Source: Streptococcus sanguinis
GTDB lineage: Bacteria > Bacillota > Bacilli > Lactobacillales > Streptococcaceae
Assembly (NCBI RefSeq): GCF_019929225.1
Contig: NZ_JAHZPA010000008.1
Location: 42,439 to 106,438 of the forward strand
Reading direction: 5' to 3'
Length of the DNA: 64,000 bases
This document shows positions 48,501 through 55,005 of the stretch, one piece after another (position 1 is the stretch's first letter; the number at the start of each line of letters is the position of its first letter). The position numbers were made by a program, and so were the translations under genes. Under the pieces are notes generated by a model that worked only from the letters and a program-made list of their open reading frames with translations, did no database searches and was not told the origin of the DNA.

Positions 48501-48551
48501 GGTTTGGGACTGATTGGCTTAGAGAAGAGAAAGAAAAAGTCTGAAGACTAA
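39585..48551 (+). CDS. cshA: CshA-family fibrillar surface adhesin 1 (LPXTG, 2988 aa)
   Basis: A giant cell-wall-anchored fibril protein. Residues 1-41 are a signal peptide with the septal-secretion FSIRK motif (13-17) and predicted cleavage after NA. About 42-190 is a low-complexity Ala/Ser/Thr/Glu/Pro stalk. About 190-670 is the non-repetitive CshA region: WLDFGDT..., MADGEEANPGEYAIFTTNG, MTRGASEVGIYIASSGQQA, and a GEVED-like domain (YVRAWIDFNNNGVFDEDEA...SGEVEDLEV). From residue 673 about 22 units of 101 residues follow, then LPKTG at 2952-2956, a membrane helix and a KRKKK tail. By analogy with S. gordonii CshA the N-terminal part binds fibronectin and other ligands while the repeats form the fibril. 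The ATG at 39585 with TAGGAGA is the start. Symbol by family resemblance. Confidence 0.93.
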   Translation: MGKELFNPHLNKFSIRKLNVGVCSVLLSTVFLLGTAATVNADETASGSVDDNISLPEKPTDSAMSQPVSQPALENTATSAVPETANSEASADQNQLVSPAAVSEQTAPEKAQEANQTVETSNEARPAEASRARSYSVQYTPKPSSAAMPRSERNGQPMEAGTSFRTASPAGQASSAIQDATPNPTVSKPTLEESVRKRSDELMKQVNWLDFGDTKSLRNLDKDGSFKVGTVYEKEISPGYVVKLTVTELKPFYATEIYRDRVKGTEYESSYDPNAKNTWLQYTNSNNYAYQYWYGDDYRPKITGAAQNQWSAIKSEGIDTKGRKTQLQVPKDEANYGVKFKVEARYRGKPVKATVVMADGEEANPGEYAIFTTNGKGWEHLAEWKRTVTDANGVTTEITETYKPMKPTTEGQFIGDDGTGVHWQAYVSPDQKTGGLGSQVFGPNVSRNNTIPLVMTRGASEVGIYIASSGQQAAMIGFMAIDEGDAPDSYGKAIHAISRYNAETGGQNPQPFLGRVAADIDTTSGNNWKHDDQNDLADEGVNQLLSDDLVGKTNGLFPVNRLHDGDYSLRIHASANGYEKAYVRAWIDFNNNGVFDEDEASEFTEVTTAGDYTVNFKKNPAMTNPELSKLGMRVRIALNKGDIEKPTGTAFSGEVEDLEVELTYPPKGEKKESTGIRDQRQTATLHFTPQGIAQNTENQKVAIDTTKAPIVLDARGNELTADAAGWYNTAEGRYKVTANGADVDVVYEPKAGFIGTAQGINIRRFDTNGASTDWIAKNQAEAAINDQLNNMDGRYVPTVLNVPKYETRDAQGLTQEKTPVFNDGDAGKTPASPTAANPVKFVKADGTTTDDTRVPALSNGQEVGRFEVEPSTGKITFKPNKNFVGTVDPVSVQMIDGKGIPHQVVYQPKVTPVRPSAQGASSEGIQGAVQTGQLTFNPGNNRVPIDSKKLPTFDNGSQTKTVDGVGTYQVDNQGLVTFTPLPTYTGRPAAEAVKRVDVNGTEVTATYQADVKAAAPSATNAETSGIQGQVQRGKVSFTEGSAQVNGQKQTVAFPAGSTPLFDNGSAVKEVPTVGKFEVDEDGNVTFTPEKQFKGLTPDIRITRTDTNGSTATAIYKATVTAVTPTGTNITSTGKQGRPQTGKPNFVSGNPDVPMDNDTPATFDDGSKRKVVPNVGIFEVAPDGSVTFTPDKQFVGTPDPVVVKRVDKNGTPVTAKYTPTVEKVTPRATGAQTKGPQGQVQKGKVTFEPGSPQVGFPENSTPVFDTGTNVKEIAKVGKFEVDGEGNVTFTPVKTFVGKTPEVELSRADVNGTVAKTKYRATVTAVTPTGTGDQTEGPQGQVQKGRVTFKAGDPKVGFPANSTPVFDTGTNVKEIAKVGKFEVDAEGNVTFTPDKQFKGETPEISISRKDANGIAAKVTYIATVTSVTPTGTNVTSTGPQGVPQTGTPTFQGGDSQVPIDEAVEPTFEDGSKEKIIPGQGTYAIAPDDTVTFTPEKQFVGKPDPITVKRVDKNGTPVTATYSPEFTKVTPTGTGDKTEGLQGQVQEGHVSFTPGHASVPFPAETTPLFDNGLTVKEIPTVGKFEVDANGKVTFTPDKQFKGTTPELTLVRADVNGTPVTVKYQAVVKEVVPTETNITSTGEQGRPQTGKPNFVSGTPGVPLDNDTPATFDDGSKRKVVPNVGIFEVAPDGSVTFTPDKQYVGTPDPVVVKRVDKNGTPVTAKYTPTVEKVTPRATGAQTEGLQGQVQKGKVTFEAGSPQVGFPTDSTPVFDTGTNVKEISKVGKFEVDTEGNVTFTPVKTFVGKTPEVELSRTDVNGTAAKANYQATVTAVTPTGTSDKTEGLQGQVQKGHVTFTPGHELVPFPAGSTPLFGNGKNIKEVPNIGKFEVDADGIVTFTPDKQFKGETPELGIIRVDANGTPVTVKYQAVVKEVTPTATTVTSTGPQGIPQTGTPIFKAADPLVPIDETVEPTFADGSKEKKIPGQGTYTITPDGVVTFTPEKQFVGKPDPISVKRVDKNGTPVTATYSPEFTKVTPTGTNATSTGPQGLPQIGTPTFAGGDPLVPIDETVAPSFEDGAKEKVIPGQGTYTIAPDGSVAFTPDKQFVGKPDPVTVKRMDKNGTPMTATYSPEFTKVTPTGTGTKTEGLQGQVQEGHVSFTPGHDSVPFPAGSTPLFDNGTAVKEVPNVGKFEVDADGKVTFTPDKQFKGETPELELTRVDANGTPVTVKYQAVVKEVTPTGTTSTSTGPQGRPQTGKPNFVSGDPNVPLDNDTPATFDDGSKRKEVPNVGIFEVTPDGSVTFTPDKQFVGTPDPVVVKRVDKNGTPVTAKYTPTVEKVTPRATGAQTEGLQGQVQEGKVTFTPGYVSVPFPAGSTPLFDNGSSVKEVPNVGKFEVDADGKVTFTPDKQFKGETPELELTRTDVNGTPVTVNYQAVVKEVTPTGTTVTSTGPQGLPQTGTPTFKGADPLVPIDETVEPTFADGSKKKTIPGQGTYSIAPDGTVTFTPDKQFVGKPDPVTVKRVDKNGTPVTATYSPEFTKVTPTGTGTKTEGLQGQVQKGQVTFTPGHKLVPFPAGSTPLFGNGKNIKEVPNVGKFEVDADNKVTFTPIKQFKGETSELGLIRLDANGTPVIVKYQAIVKAVVPTGKNATSTNIKGHVQTGKPIFEAGDTLVPIDESVEPAFEDGSKEKTIPGQGTYTIAPDGTVTFTPEADFLGQGSGVTLVRRDKNGSKVTARYVPTVVAPSTSQDSVSSGRKGQAQTGTPTFEGAIDQAVAPTFADGSTEMVVPGEGTYRFNMLGAVTFVPEADFVGTTRGVVVKRSDIYGNAVTATYTPTVLGSTATEDTSSTGLKGQPQTGKPIFEGDVDPTVPPTFEDGSTEKVVPGQGTYTIAPDGTVTFVPETGFVGQADGVTVIRKDRNGQTISAVYVPTVTEDPVQPERTITPAPPSLSKSEGAKSLPKTGTEETSYLAASLLAGVSGLGLIGLEKRKKKSED
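41601..48370 (+). repeat. 303-bp tandem repeat array, adhesin 1 (about 22 units)
   Basis: Units of 101 codons, recognisable by xxTxGxQGxxQxGxxxF at their start and VTFTPxKQFxG in the middle. The first two units are degenerate. Landmarks of the VSGxP-type unit lie at 42972, 44487 and 46305: spacings of 1515 (5 x 303) and 1818 (6 x 303) bases exactly, showing a super-repeat. The final two units (from 47800) are shorter and divergent. Confidence 0.93.
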
Positions 48552-48583
48552 GAGGTGAGAACTTAGCTTCTAACCGCTAAATC

Positions 48584-48623
48584 AAAAGAGGAAAGATTCG
48601 TTTATGGATCTTTCCTCTTTTTT
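48584..48623 (+). terminator. Terminator after adhesin 1
   Basis: Fourteen-bp stem AAAAGAGGAAAGAT/ATCTTTCCTCTTTT with T run. Confidence 0.92.
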
Positions 48624-48678
48624 GTTAAAAATAGACTGTTTTCAACAAAGTGTCTAATTATAATGTTGGTTTCTTACA

Positions 48679-48723
48679 ATTATAGTTATATATATGGATA
48701 ACTAAAATAGAATAGTGTATAAT
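48679..48723 (+). promoter_or_regulatory. Promoter and conserved upstream element, second CshA-like gene
   Basis: TATAAT at 48718-48723. The block TTATAGTTATATATATGG ... TAACTAAAAT is shared nearly base for base with the third gene and more loosely with the first. Confidence 0.65.
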
Positions 48724-48760
48724 AAAATCTGCAATTTAAATGATTATTTAGGAGATTATT

Positions 48761-51700
48761 ATGGGAAAAGATTTATTTAATCCTCACCTGCGTAAGTTTT
48801 CGATTCGGAAACTAAACGTCGGTGTTTGTTCTGTGCTCTTATCAACCCTGCTTCTTTTGGGTGCGGCAACGCAGGTTAGCGCTGATGAAACTGTTGGTTC
48901 TGATGCCCAAAGCGAGGTTTCGAAAACAGGTACAGCAGATTCCGCAGGAAGTACTGCAGAATCAGTAAATTCACCAGCTGAGGAAAGCAGGCCTGCTACT
49001 TTTGTGGCTCAAGCAGAAGATGCGTCTGCGGTAGCGACTGCAAGGCCTGATTCAGTTGATAAGCCAACAAGTGAGCAGCCGACTGCAGAAACTACCTCTT
49101 TGCAAACAACTGTTCCTGCAGAAGTTAAGTCTGAGGAAAACAGCCAACCAGCTCCTGCTCAACCGGCAGGAACTACAGAGACTCCTCAGCCTAGTCGCTC
49201 TCGTCGCGTAAGACGGGATGCGGCACCTACTGGTCTGCGAGATGGTGACCCTAACAACACCATTGAGAAGCCTACTTTGGCTGATTCTGAAAAAAAGAAC
49301 CCGACAGACTTGATGAAGCAGATTAACTGGCTGGATCTTGGTGATAGAAGTGCCATCAGCAACTTAGATACGGACGATTCTTTTAAAGTCGGTACTGTCT
49401 ATGAGAAAGAAATTTCACCAGGCTATCGTATCAAACTGACAGTGACGGAATTAAAACCTTTCCACTCAACAGAGATTTATCGTGACCGCGTCAAGGGTAC
49501 TGCGTATGAAAATAGCTATGATCCGAATGCGAAAAACACTTGGTTCAGATATGTAAATGAAGACTATAAAAAGCAAGAAGCTGAGGGAGATTCAGCTAGA
49601 CCGAAAATTATAGGAGCGGAGCAGAATCAATGGACATCTGTCCGAGACCAAGGGATTAACACCAATGGTCGAAAGACTCAATTACAAGTTCCTAAAAATG
49701 GTGCTAGCTACGGTATAAAATTCAAGGTAGAAGCGACTTACCTTGGGAAACCTGTAAAAGCGACGGTTATCATGGCAGATGGAGAAGAGGCCAACCCAGG
49801 GGAGTATGCTATCTTCACGACTAATGGCCAAGGATGGGAACACTTGGCAGAATGGAAACGTGTTCGGCCAGATGGGTCTGTAATTACCGACACTTATGCA
49901 CCGATGAACCCTAACAGATATGGACAATATATAGGGGATAATGCGACTATACCTGTAATCGACTGGACTGCTTTTACTAATCCAGATCAAAAAACAGGAG
50001 GCTTAGGTTCTCAGGTCTTTGGTCCTAATACTTCTAAAGATCGCACTGTTCCGATTGTGATGACACGAGGTGCTTCAGAAGTTGGGATTTATATTGCTTC
50101 TTCAGGTCAGCAAGCTGCTATGATTGGTTTTATGGTAGTTGATGAGGGGGATGCACCGGCTTCTTATGGAAATGCTGTTCATGCTATTTCTGGTTATGAT
50201 GCCAATACGGGTGCAAGAACTCCTCAGCCATTCTTGGGTCGAGTTGAAGCTGATATTGATACTACTTCGGGTAATGACTGGAGGCATGATGACGATACTG
50301 ATCACGCAGACGAAGGGGTTAATCAGCTCTTGCCTTCTGATTTGACCGGTAAGACGAATAACCTTTTCCGAGTCAATCGTCTTCAAAATGGTGACTACTC
50401 AGTTCGCCTGCAAGCCTCTGCCAATGGCAATAGCAAGGCCTATGTCCGTGCTTGGATTGATTTCAATCAAAATGGTGTTTTTGATGAAAATGAGGCCAGC
50501 GAATTTACTGAAGTAACAACGGCTGGTGACTATACTGTTAATTTTAAGAATAATCCAGCGATGACCAATCCTTCAGTTAGCAAGCTGGGAATGCGGGTCC
50601 GTATTGCCCTGAATAAGGGAGATATTGAAAAACCTACGGGAACAGCCTTTAGTGGGGAAGTTGAAGACTTAGAAGTCATCTTAACCTATCCGCCAAAAGG
50701 TGAAAAGAAGGAAAGTTCAGGAATAATCGGCCAGCCTCAGAAAGCTACTCTTCAGTTTACACCTCAAGGTATTGATCAAAATGATGAAAGCAAGAAAGCG
50801 GCTATTGATACAACTGTAGCACCTGTCGTTTTGGACAATGCTGGCAATACATTAACAGCAGATGGCGATGGTTGGTACAATACTGCTGAGGGACGATATA
50901 AAGTAACAGCCAAGGGAGCAAATGTGGATGTGATATTTGAACCTAGCACTGGCTATATCGGTACTACTCAAGGAATTAATATCCGCCGTGTTGATACTAA
51001 TGGCGCAAGTACAGATTGGATTGCGAAGAATAATGGAGAACCTGTTATCAACGATAAGTTGAATAACATGGATGCCCGCTATATTCCGACTGTTTTGAAT
51101 TTCACGGAACATCGTTCGACGGACGCACAAGGTTTGCCTCAAGTGCAAGATATTGTCTTTAATGATGGAAATCCTGCTAAGACACCTGTTCAACCATCTT
51201 CAACGAATCCTGTCTCTTTCTTGGATGCTGATGGCAATCGTATTGTTGGAACAAGCGCGAAGGCAACCTCGCAAGGCCAAGAAGTGGGAACCTTTGAGTT
51301 AGATCCAGCTACTGGGCGTGTGACTTTCACTCCGAATAAGTCGTTTGTGGGGACAGTTGACCCTGTTAACCTACAATTGCATGCTACCGATGGGACAGAG
51401 CACCGTGCAACCTATCAACCAACAGTAACGCGTGTTGTTCCAACAGCACAAGGAGTAAACTCTGAAGGTATTCAAGGTGCTGAACAATCTGGTAATTTGA
51501 TCTTTACGCCAGGTGATAATCGTGTGCCAATTAATGAGGCAGTTACTCCAACTTTTGATAACGGTCAAACAACTAAGGTTGTTCCGAATGTTGGGACTTA
51601 TATGGTTGATAAAGCAGGTCGTGTAACCTTCCAACCGGTTCCTAGCTACACTGGCCGTCCAAGTGCTGAATCTGTTAAACGTGTTGATATGAACGGGACA

Positions 51701-54661
51701 GAAGTAACCGCTGCTTATCAAGCCGAAGTTAAGGCCGCAACCCCAACAGGTCAAGATACACAGTCTACTGGTTTACAAGGGAAACTTCAAACGAGTCACC
51801 TAAACTTTACTCCAGGTCAAGCAAGTATTAATGGACAGAATGCGATGGTGCCTTTAGCGCCAGAGGGACCACAATTTGTAGTTAATGGGCAAATTCAACA
51901 AGCTAATAGTCTGCCTGTGCATGATGCAAGTGGCAAGCTACAAGGAACCTACACTGTTCAAGCTAATGGAGATATTAGCTTCCAACCTGTACCTGATTTC
52001 CATGGGACGCCAACTCCTGCGCGTCTTCGTGTAAGTGATAAGAACGGATCTACAGCAGAAGCAGTTTACCAACCTACAGTGACTCAAGTAATTCCAACCA
52101 GCACCAATGCGACTAGTACAGGTCCTCAGGGTGTGCCTCAAACCGGTACCCCAACCTTTGCAGGCGGTGACCAAGCTGTTCCAATTGATATGGATTCTCC
52201 AATGACCTTCGAAGATGGCCAGCCTAAGAAGACTGTTCAGGGAGTAGGGGTATACACCATCAACTCAGATGGTTCTATCACCTTTACACCTGAGAAACAG
52301 TATGTTGGTACACCAACACCAGTTACAGTAAAACGTGTAGATAAGAATGGAACTGAAGTAACCGCAACTTACACACCAACTGTTACTAAGGTTACACCGG
52401 TAGGTACTAATGCGACTAGCACAGGACCTCAAGGTGTCCCTCAAACTGGCACCCCGATCTTTGCGGGTGGTGATCCACTAGTTCCAATTGATGAAACCGT
52501 TGAGCCGACCTTTGAAGATGGCAGCAAGAAGAAGACTATTCCAGGTCAAGGAACTTACACCATTGCCCCAGATGGCGCAGTGACCTTCACCCCAAACAAG
52601 CAATTTGTAGGTAAACCAGATCCAATCACTGTGAAACGTGTTGATAAGAATGGCACTCCAGTAATGGCAACTTACAGCCTAGAGTTTACTAAGGTTACGC
52701 CAACTAGCACCAATGCGATTAGCACAGGTCCTCAGGGTGTTCCGCAAACAGGCACTCCAACTTTCCAAGGTGGTGATCCACTTGTTCCAATCGATGACAC
52801 AGTGGAGCCAACCTTCGAAGATGGAAGCAAGAAGAAGACTATTCCAGGTCAAGGAACTTACACGATTGCTCCAGATGGTGCAGTGACTTTCACCCCAGAC
52901 AAGCAATTTGTAGGCAAACCAGATCCAATCACTGTGAAACGTGTTGATAAGAATGGCACACCAGTGACTGCGACCTACAGTCTAGAGTTCACGAAAGCGA
53001 TTCCTACAGGTGCCAATGCGACCAGCACTGGCCCTCAGGGTGTTCCTCAAACGGGTACTCCAACTTTCCAAGGTGGCGATCCACTGGTTCCAATTGACGA
53101 AACCGTGGAGCCAACTTTCGAAGATGGCAGCAAGGAAAAGAACATTCCAGGTCAAGGTACTTACACCATTGCTCCAGATGGCGCAGTGACCTTCACTCCA
53201 GACAAGCAATTTGTAGGCAAGCCAGATCCTATCACTGTGAAACGTGTGGATAAGAATGGCACACCAGTAACGGCAACTTACAGCCCAGAATTCACTAAGG
53301 TAACTCCTGCAGGAACTGGTGCAACTAGCACAGGTCCTCAAGGTGTCCCTCAAACAGGTACCCCAACCTTCCAAGGTGGCGATTCACTGGTTTCAATTGA
53401 CGAAACGGTCGAGCCAACCTTCGACGATGGCAGCAAGGAAAAAGTAATTCCAAGTCAAGGAACTTACACGATTGCCCTAGATGGCTCAGTGACCTTCACC
53501 CCAGACAAGCAGTTTGTAGGTAAACCAGATCCAATTACTGTAAAACGTGTCGATAAGAACGGCACTCCAGTCACTGCTACATACAGTCCAGAGTATACTA
53601 AGGTAACTCCGACTGGTAAAGATACCACATCTACAAATATCAAGGGCCATGTTCAAACAGGCACACCTGTCTTCGAAGCAGGTGATCCATTGGTTCCAAT
53701 TGATGAGTCAGTCGAGCCAGCCTTTGAAGATGGAAGTAAGGAAAAGACCATTCCGGGTCAGGGAACTTATACTATCGCACCAGATGGAACAGTCACATTC
53801 ACTCCAGAAGCTGATTTCCTTGGTCAGGGTACTGGTGTGACTCTTGTCCGTCGTGATAAGAATGGCACCTCAGTGACGGCTCGCTATGTTCCGACCGTGG
53901 TTGAACCATCAACCAGTCAGGACAGTGTATCTAGCGGTCGCAAAGGTCAAGCTCAAACGGGCACGCCAACCTTTGAAGGGGCGATTGACCAAGCCGTAGC
54001 ACCGACCTTTGCGGATGGTAGCACCGAAATGGTTGTCCCAGGTGAGGGAACATATAGCTTTACCGTTCTGGGAGCAGTAACCTTTGTACCGGAAGCCGAC
54101 TTTGTCGGAACTGCTCGCGGAGTTGTCGTGAAGCGTTCAGATATTTATGGCAATGCCGTGACGGCAACCTATACCCCAACTGTTTTGGGAAGTACTGCCA
54201 CAGAAGATACCGGCAGCACCGGTCTCAAAGGCCAGCCGCAGACTGGTAAACCAATCTTTGAAGGCGACGTGGATCCAACCGTTCCTCCAACTTTCGAGGA
54301 TGGAAGTACTGAAAAGGTTGTTCCAGGTCAAGGTACTTACACGATTGCGCCAGATGGCACTGTGACCTTTGTACCGGAAACGGGCTTTGTCGGCCAAGCT
54401 GACGGTGTGACAGTGATTCGCAAAGACCGCAATGGTCAGACGATTTCAGCAGTCTACGTTCCGACTGTGACAGAAGATCCTGTTCAGCCAGAGCGGACGA
54501 TTACACCTGCACCTCCATCACTTTCCAAGAGCGAGGGTGCAAAAGCCCTTCCTAAGACTGGTACAGAAGAAACCTCATATTTAGCAGCAAGCTTACTTGC
54601 GGGAGTATCAGGTTTGGGTCTGATTGGCTTAGAGAAGAGAAAGAAAAAGTCTGAAGACTAA
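48761..54661 (+). CDS. CshA-family fibrillar surface adhesin 2 (LPXTG, 1966 aa)
   Basis: Second paralogue with the same plan: FSIRK signal peptide (1-42), low-complexity stalk ending in a polybasic RSRRVRRDA stretch near 145, non-repetitive CshA region (about 165-650) with a GEVED-like domain, about 12 repeats, LPKTG at 1930, membrane helix and basic tail. Its non-repetitive region is close to that of adhesin 1 (ISPGYRIKLTVTELKPFHSTEIY). The canonical repeats are almost all of one type (VPID units) and four in a row are nearly identical; the alternating VPFP type is absent, so the fibril is shorter and more uniform. AGGAGA precedes the start. Confidence 0.93.
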   Translation: MGKDLFNPHLRKFSIRKLNVGVCSVLLSTLLLLGAATQVSADETVGSDAQSEVSKTGTADSAGSTAESVNSPAEESRPATFVAQAEDASAVATARPDSVDKPTSEQPTAETTSLQTTVPAEVKSEENSQPAPAQPAGTTETPQPSRSRRVRRDAAPTGLRDGDPNNTIEKPTLADSEKKNPTDLMKQINWLDLGDRSAISNLDTDDSFKVGTVYEKEISPGYRIKLTVTELKPFHSTEIYRDRVKGTAYENSYDPNAKNTWFRYVNEDYKKQEAEGDSARPKIIGAEQNQWTSVRDQGINTNGRKTQLQVPKNGASYGIKFKVEATYLGKPVKATVIMADGEEANPGEYAIFTTNGQGWEHLAEWKRVRPDGSVITDTYAPMNPNRYGQYIGDNATIPVIDWTAFTNPDQKTGGLGSQVFGPNTSKDRTVPIVMTRGASEVGIYIASSGQQAAMIGFMVVDEGDAPASYGNAVHAISGYDANTGARTPQPFLGRVEADIDTTSGNDWRHDDDTDHADEGVNQLLPSDLTGKTNNLFRVNRLQNGDYSVRLQASANGNSKAYVRAWIDFNQNGVFDENEASEFTEVTTAGDYTVNFKNNPAMTNPSVSKLGMRVRIALNKGDIEKPTGTAFSGEVEDLEVILTYPPKGEKKESSGIIGQPQKATLQFTPQGIDQNDESKKAAIDTTVAPVVLDNAGNTLTADGDGWYNTAEGRYKVTAKGANVDVIFEPSTGYIGTTQGINIRRVDTNGASTDWIAKNNGEPVINDKLNNMDARYIPTVLNFTEHRSTDAQGLPQVQDIVFNDGNPAKTPVQPSSTNPVSFLDADGNRIVGTSAKATSQGQEVGTFELDPATGRVTFTPNKSFVGTVDPVNLQLHATDGTEHRATYQPTVTRVVPTAQGVNSEGIQGAEQSGNLIFTPGDNRVPINEAVTPTFDNGQTTKVVPNVGTYMVDKAGRVTFQPVPSYTGRPSAESVKRVDMNGTEVTAAYQAEVKAATPTGQDTQSTGLQGKLQTSHLNFTPGQASINGQNAMVPLAPEGPQFVVNGQIQQANSLPVHDASGKLQGTYTVQANGDISFQPVPDFHGTPTPARLRVSDKNGSTAEAVYQPTVTQVIPTSTNATSTGPQGVPQTGTPTFAGGDQAVPIDMDSPMTFEDGQPKKTVQGVGVYTINSDGSITFTPEKQYVGTPTPVTVKRVDKNGTEVTATYTPTVTKVTPVGTNATSTGPQGVPQTGTPIFAGGDPLVPIDETVEPTFEDGSKKKTIPGQGTYTIAPDGAVTFTPNKQFVGKPDPITVKRVDKNGTPVMATYSLEFTKVTPTSTNAISTGPQGVPQTGTPTFQGGDPLVPIDDTVEPTFEDGSKKKTIPGQGTYTIAPDGAVTFTPDKQFVGKPDPITVKRVDKNGTPVTATYSLEFTKAIPTGANATSTGPQGVPQTGTPTFQGGDPLVPIDETVEPTFEDGSKEKNIPGQGTYTIAPDGAVTFTPDKQFVGKPDPITVKRVDKNGTPVTATYSPEFTKVTPAGTGATSTGPQGVPQTGTPTFQGGDSLVSIDETVEPTFDDGSKEKVIPSQGTYTIALDGSVTFTPDKQFVGKPDPITVKRVDKNGTPVTATYSPEYTKVTPTGKDTTSTNIKGHVQTGTPVFEAGDPLVPIDESVEPAFEDGSKEKTIPGQGTYTIAPDGTVTFTPEADFLGQGTGVTLVRRDKNGTSVTARYVPTVVEPSTSQDSVSSGRKGQAQTGTPTFEGAIDQAVAPTFADGSTEMVVPGEGTYSFTVLGAVTFVPEADFVGTARGVVVKRSDIYGNAVTATYTPTVLGSTATEDTGSTGLKGQPQTGKPIFEGDVDPTVPPTFEDGSTEKVVPGQGTYTIAPDGTVTFVPETGFVGQADGVTVIRKDRNGQTISAVYVPTVTEDPVQPERTITPAPPSLSKSEGAKALPKTGTEETSYLAASLLAGVSGLGLIGLEKRKKKSED
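50714..54480 (+). repeat. 303-bp tandem repeat array, adhesin 2 (about 12 units)
   Basis: Units beginning near 52117, 52420, 52723, 53026 and 53329 follow at 303-base steps and share STGPQGVPQTGTPTF. The last three units match the ends of adhesins 1 and 3. Confidence 0.92.
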
Positions 54662-54702
54662 GAGGTAGGAACTTAGGTTTTAACTCCTAAATTAAAAGAG
54701 GG

Positions 54703-54728
54703 AAGATTCATTAGTGAATCTTTTTTCT
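54703..54728 (+). terminator. Terminator after adhesin 2
   Basis: Stem AAGATTCA/TGAATCTT, loop TTAG, T-rich tail. Confidence 0.85.
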
Positions 54729-54921
54729 TTATATCCAAAGAAATAAATCTTAAAAACTTCATAATAATAGCATTTCTAAAATGTTAAACATTAAAGTAGA
54801 ATCTGAAATGTTCCTAGATTTATTTAATTTATAAGGATTTTTCTATGGTCTATTTTTTCTTTTGTTTTCAAAAATAGACTATAAAATGCTTTGTGTCAAT
54901 TTTTTTAAAAATTTTTTATAT

Positions 54922-54967
54922 AATTATAGTTATATATATAGCTAACTAAAATGGAATGTTGTATAAT
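54922..54967 (+). promoter_or_regulatory. Promoter and conserved upstream element, third CshA-like gene
   Basis: TATAAT at 54962-54967 behind the same TATAGTTATATATAT and TAACTAAAAT blocks as adhesin 2. Confidence 0.65.
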
Positions 54968-55005
54968 AAAACTATTGTAACTAGATGATTATTTAGGAGA
55001 TTATT

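Larger units (their letters stand above)
54662..55005 (+). other. Intergenic region between adhesins 2 and 3 (344 bases)
   Basis: Very AT-rich. It holds the adhesin 2 terminator, about 120 bases with no supported feature, then the conserved upstream block and promoter of adhesin 3. No gene seen on either strand. Confidence 0.7.
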
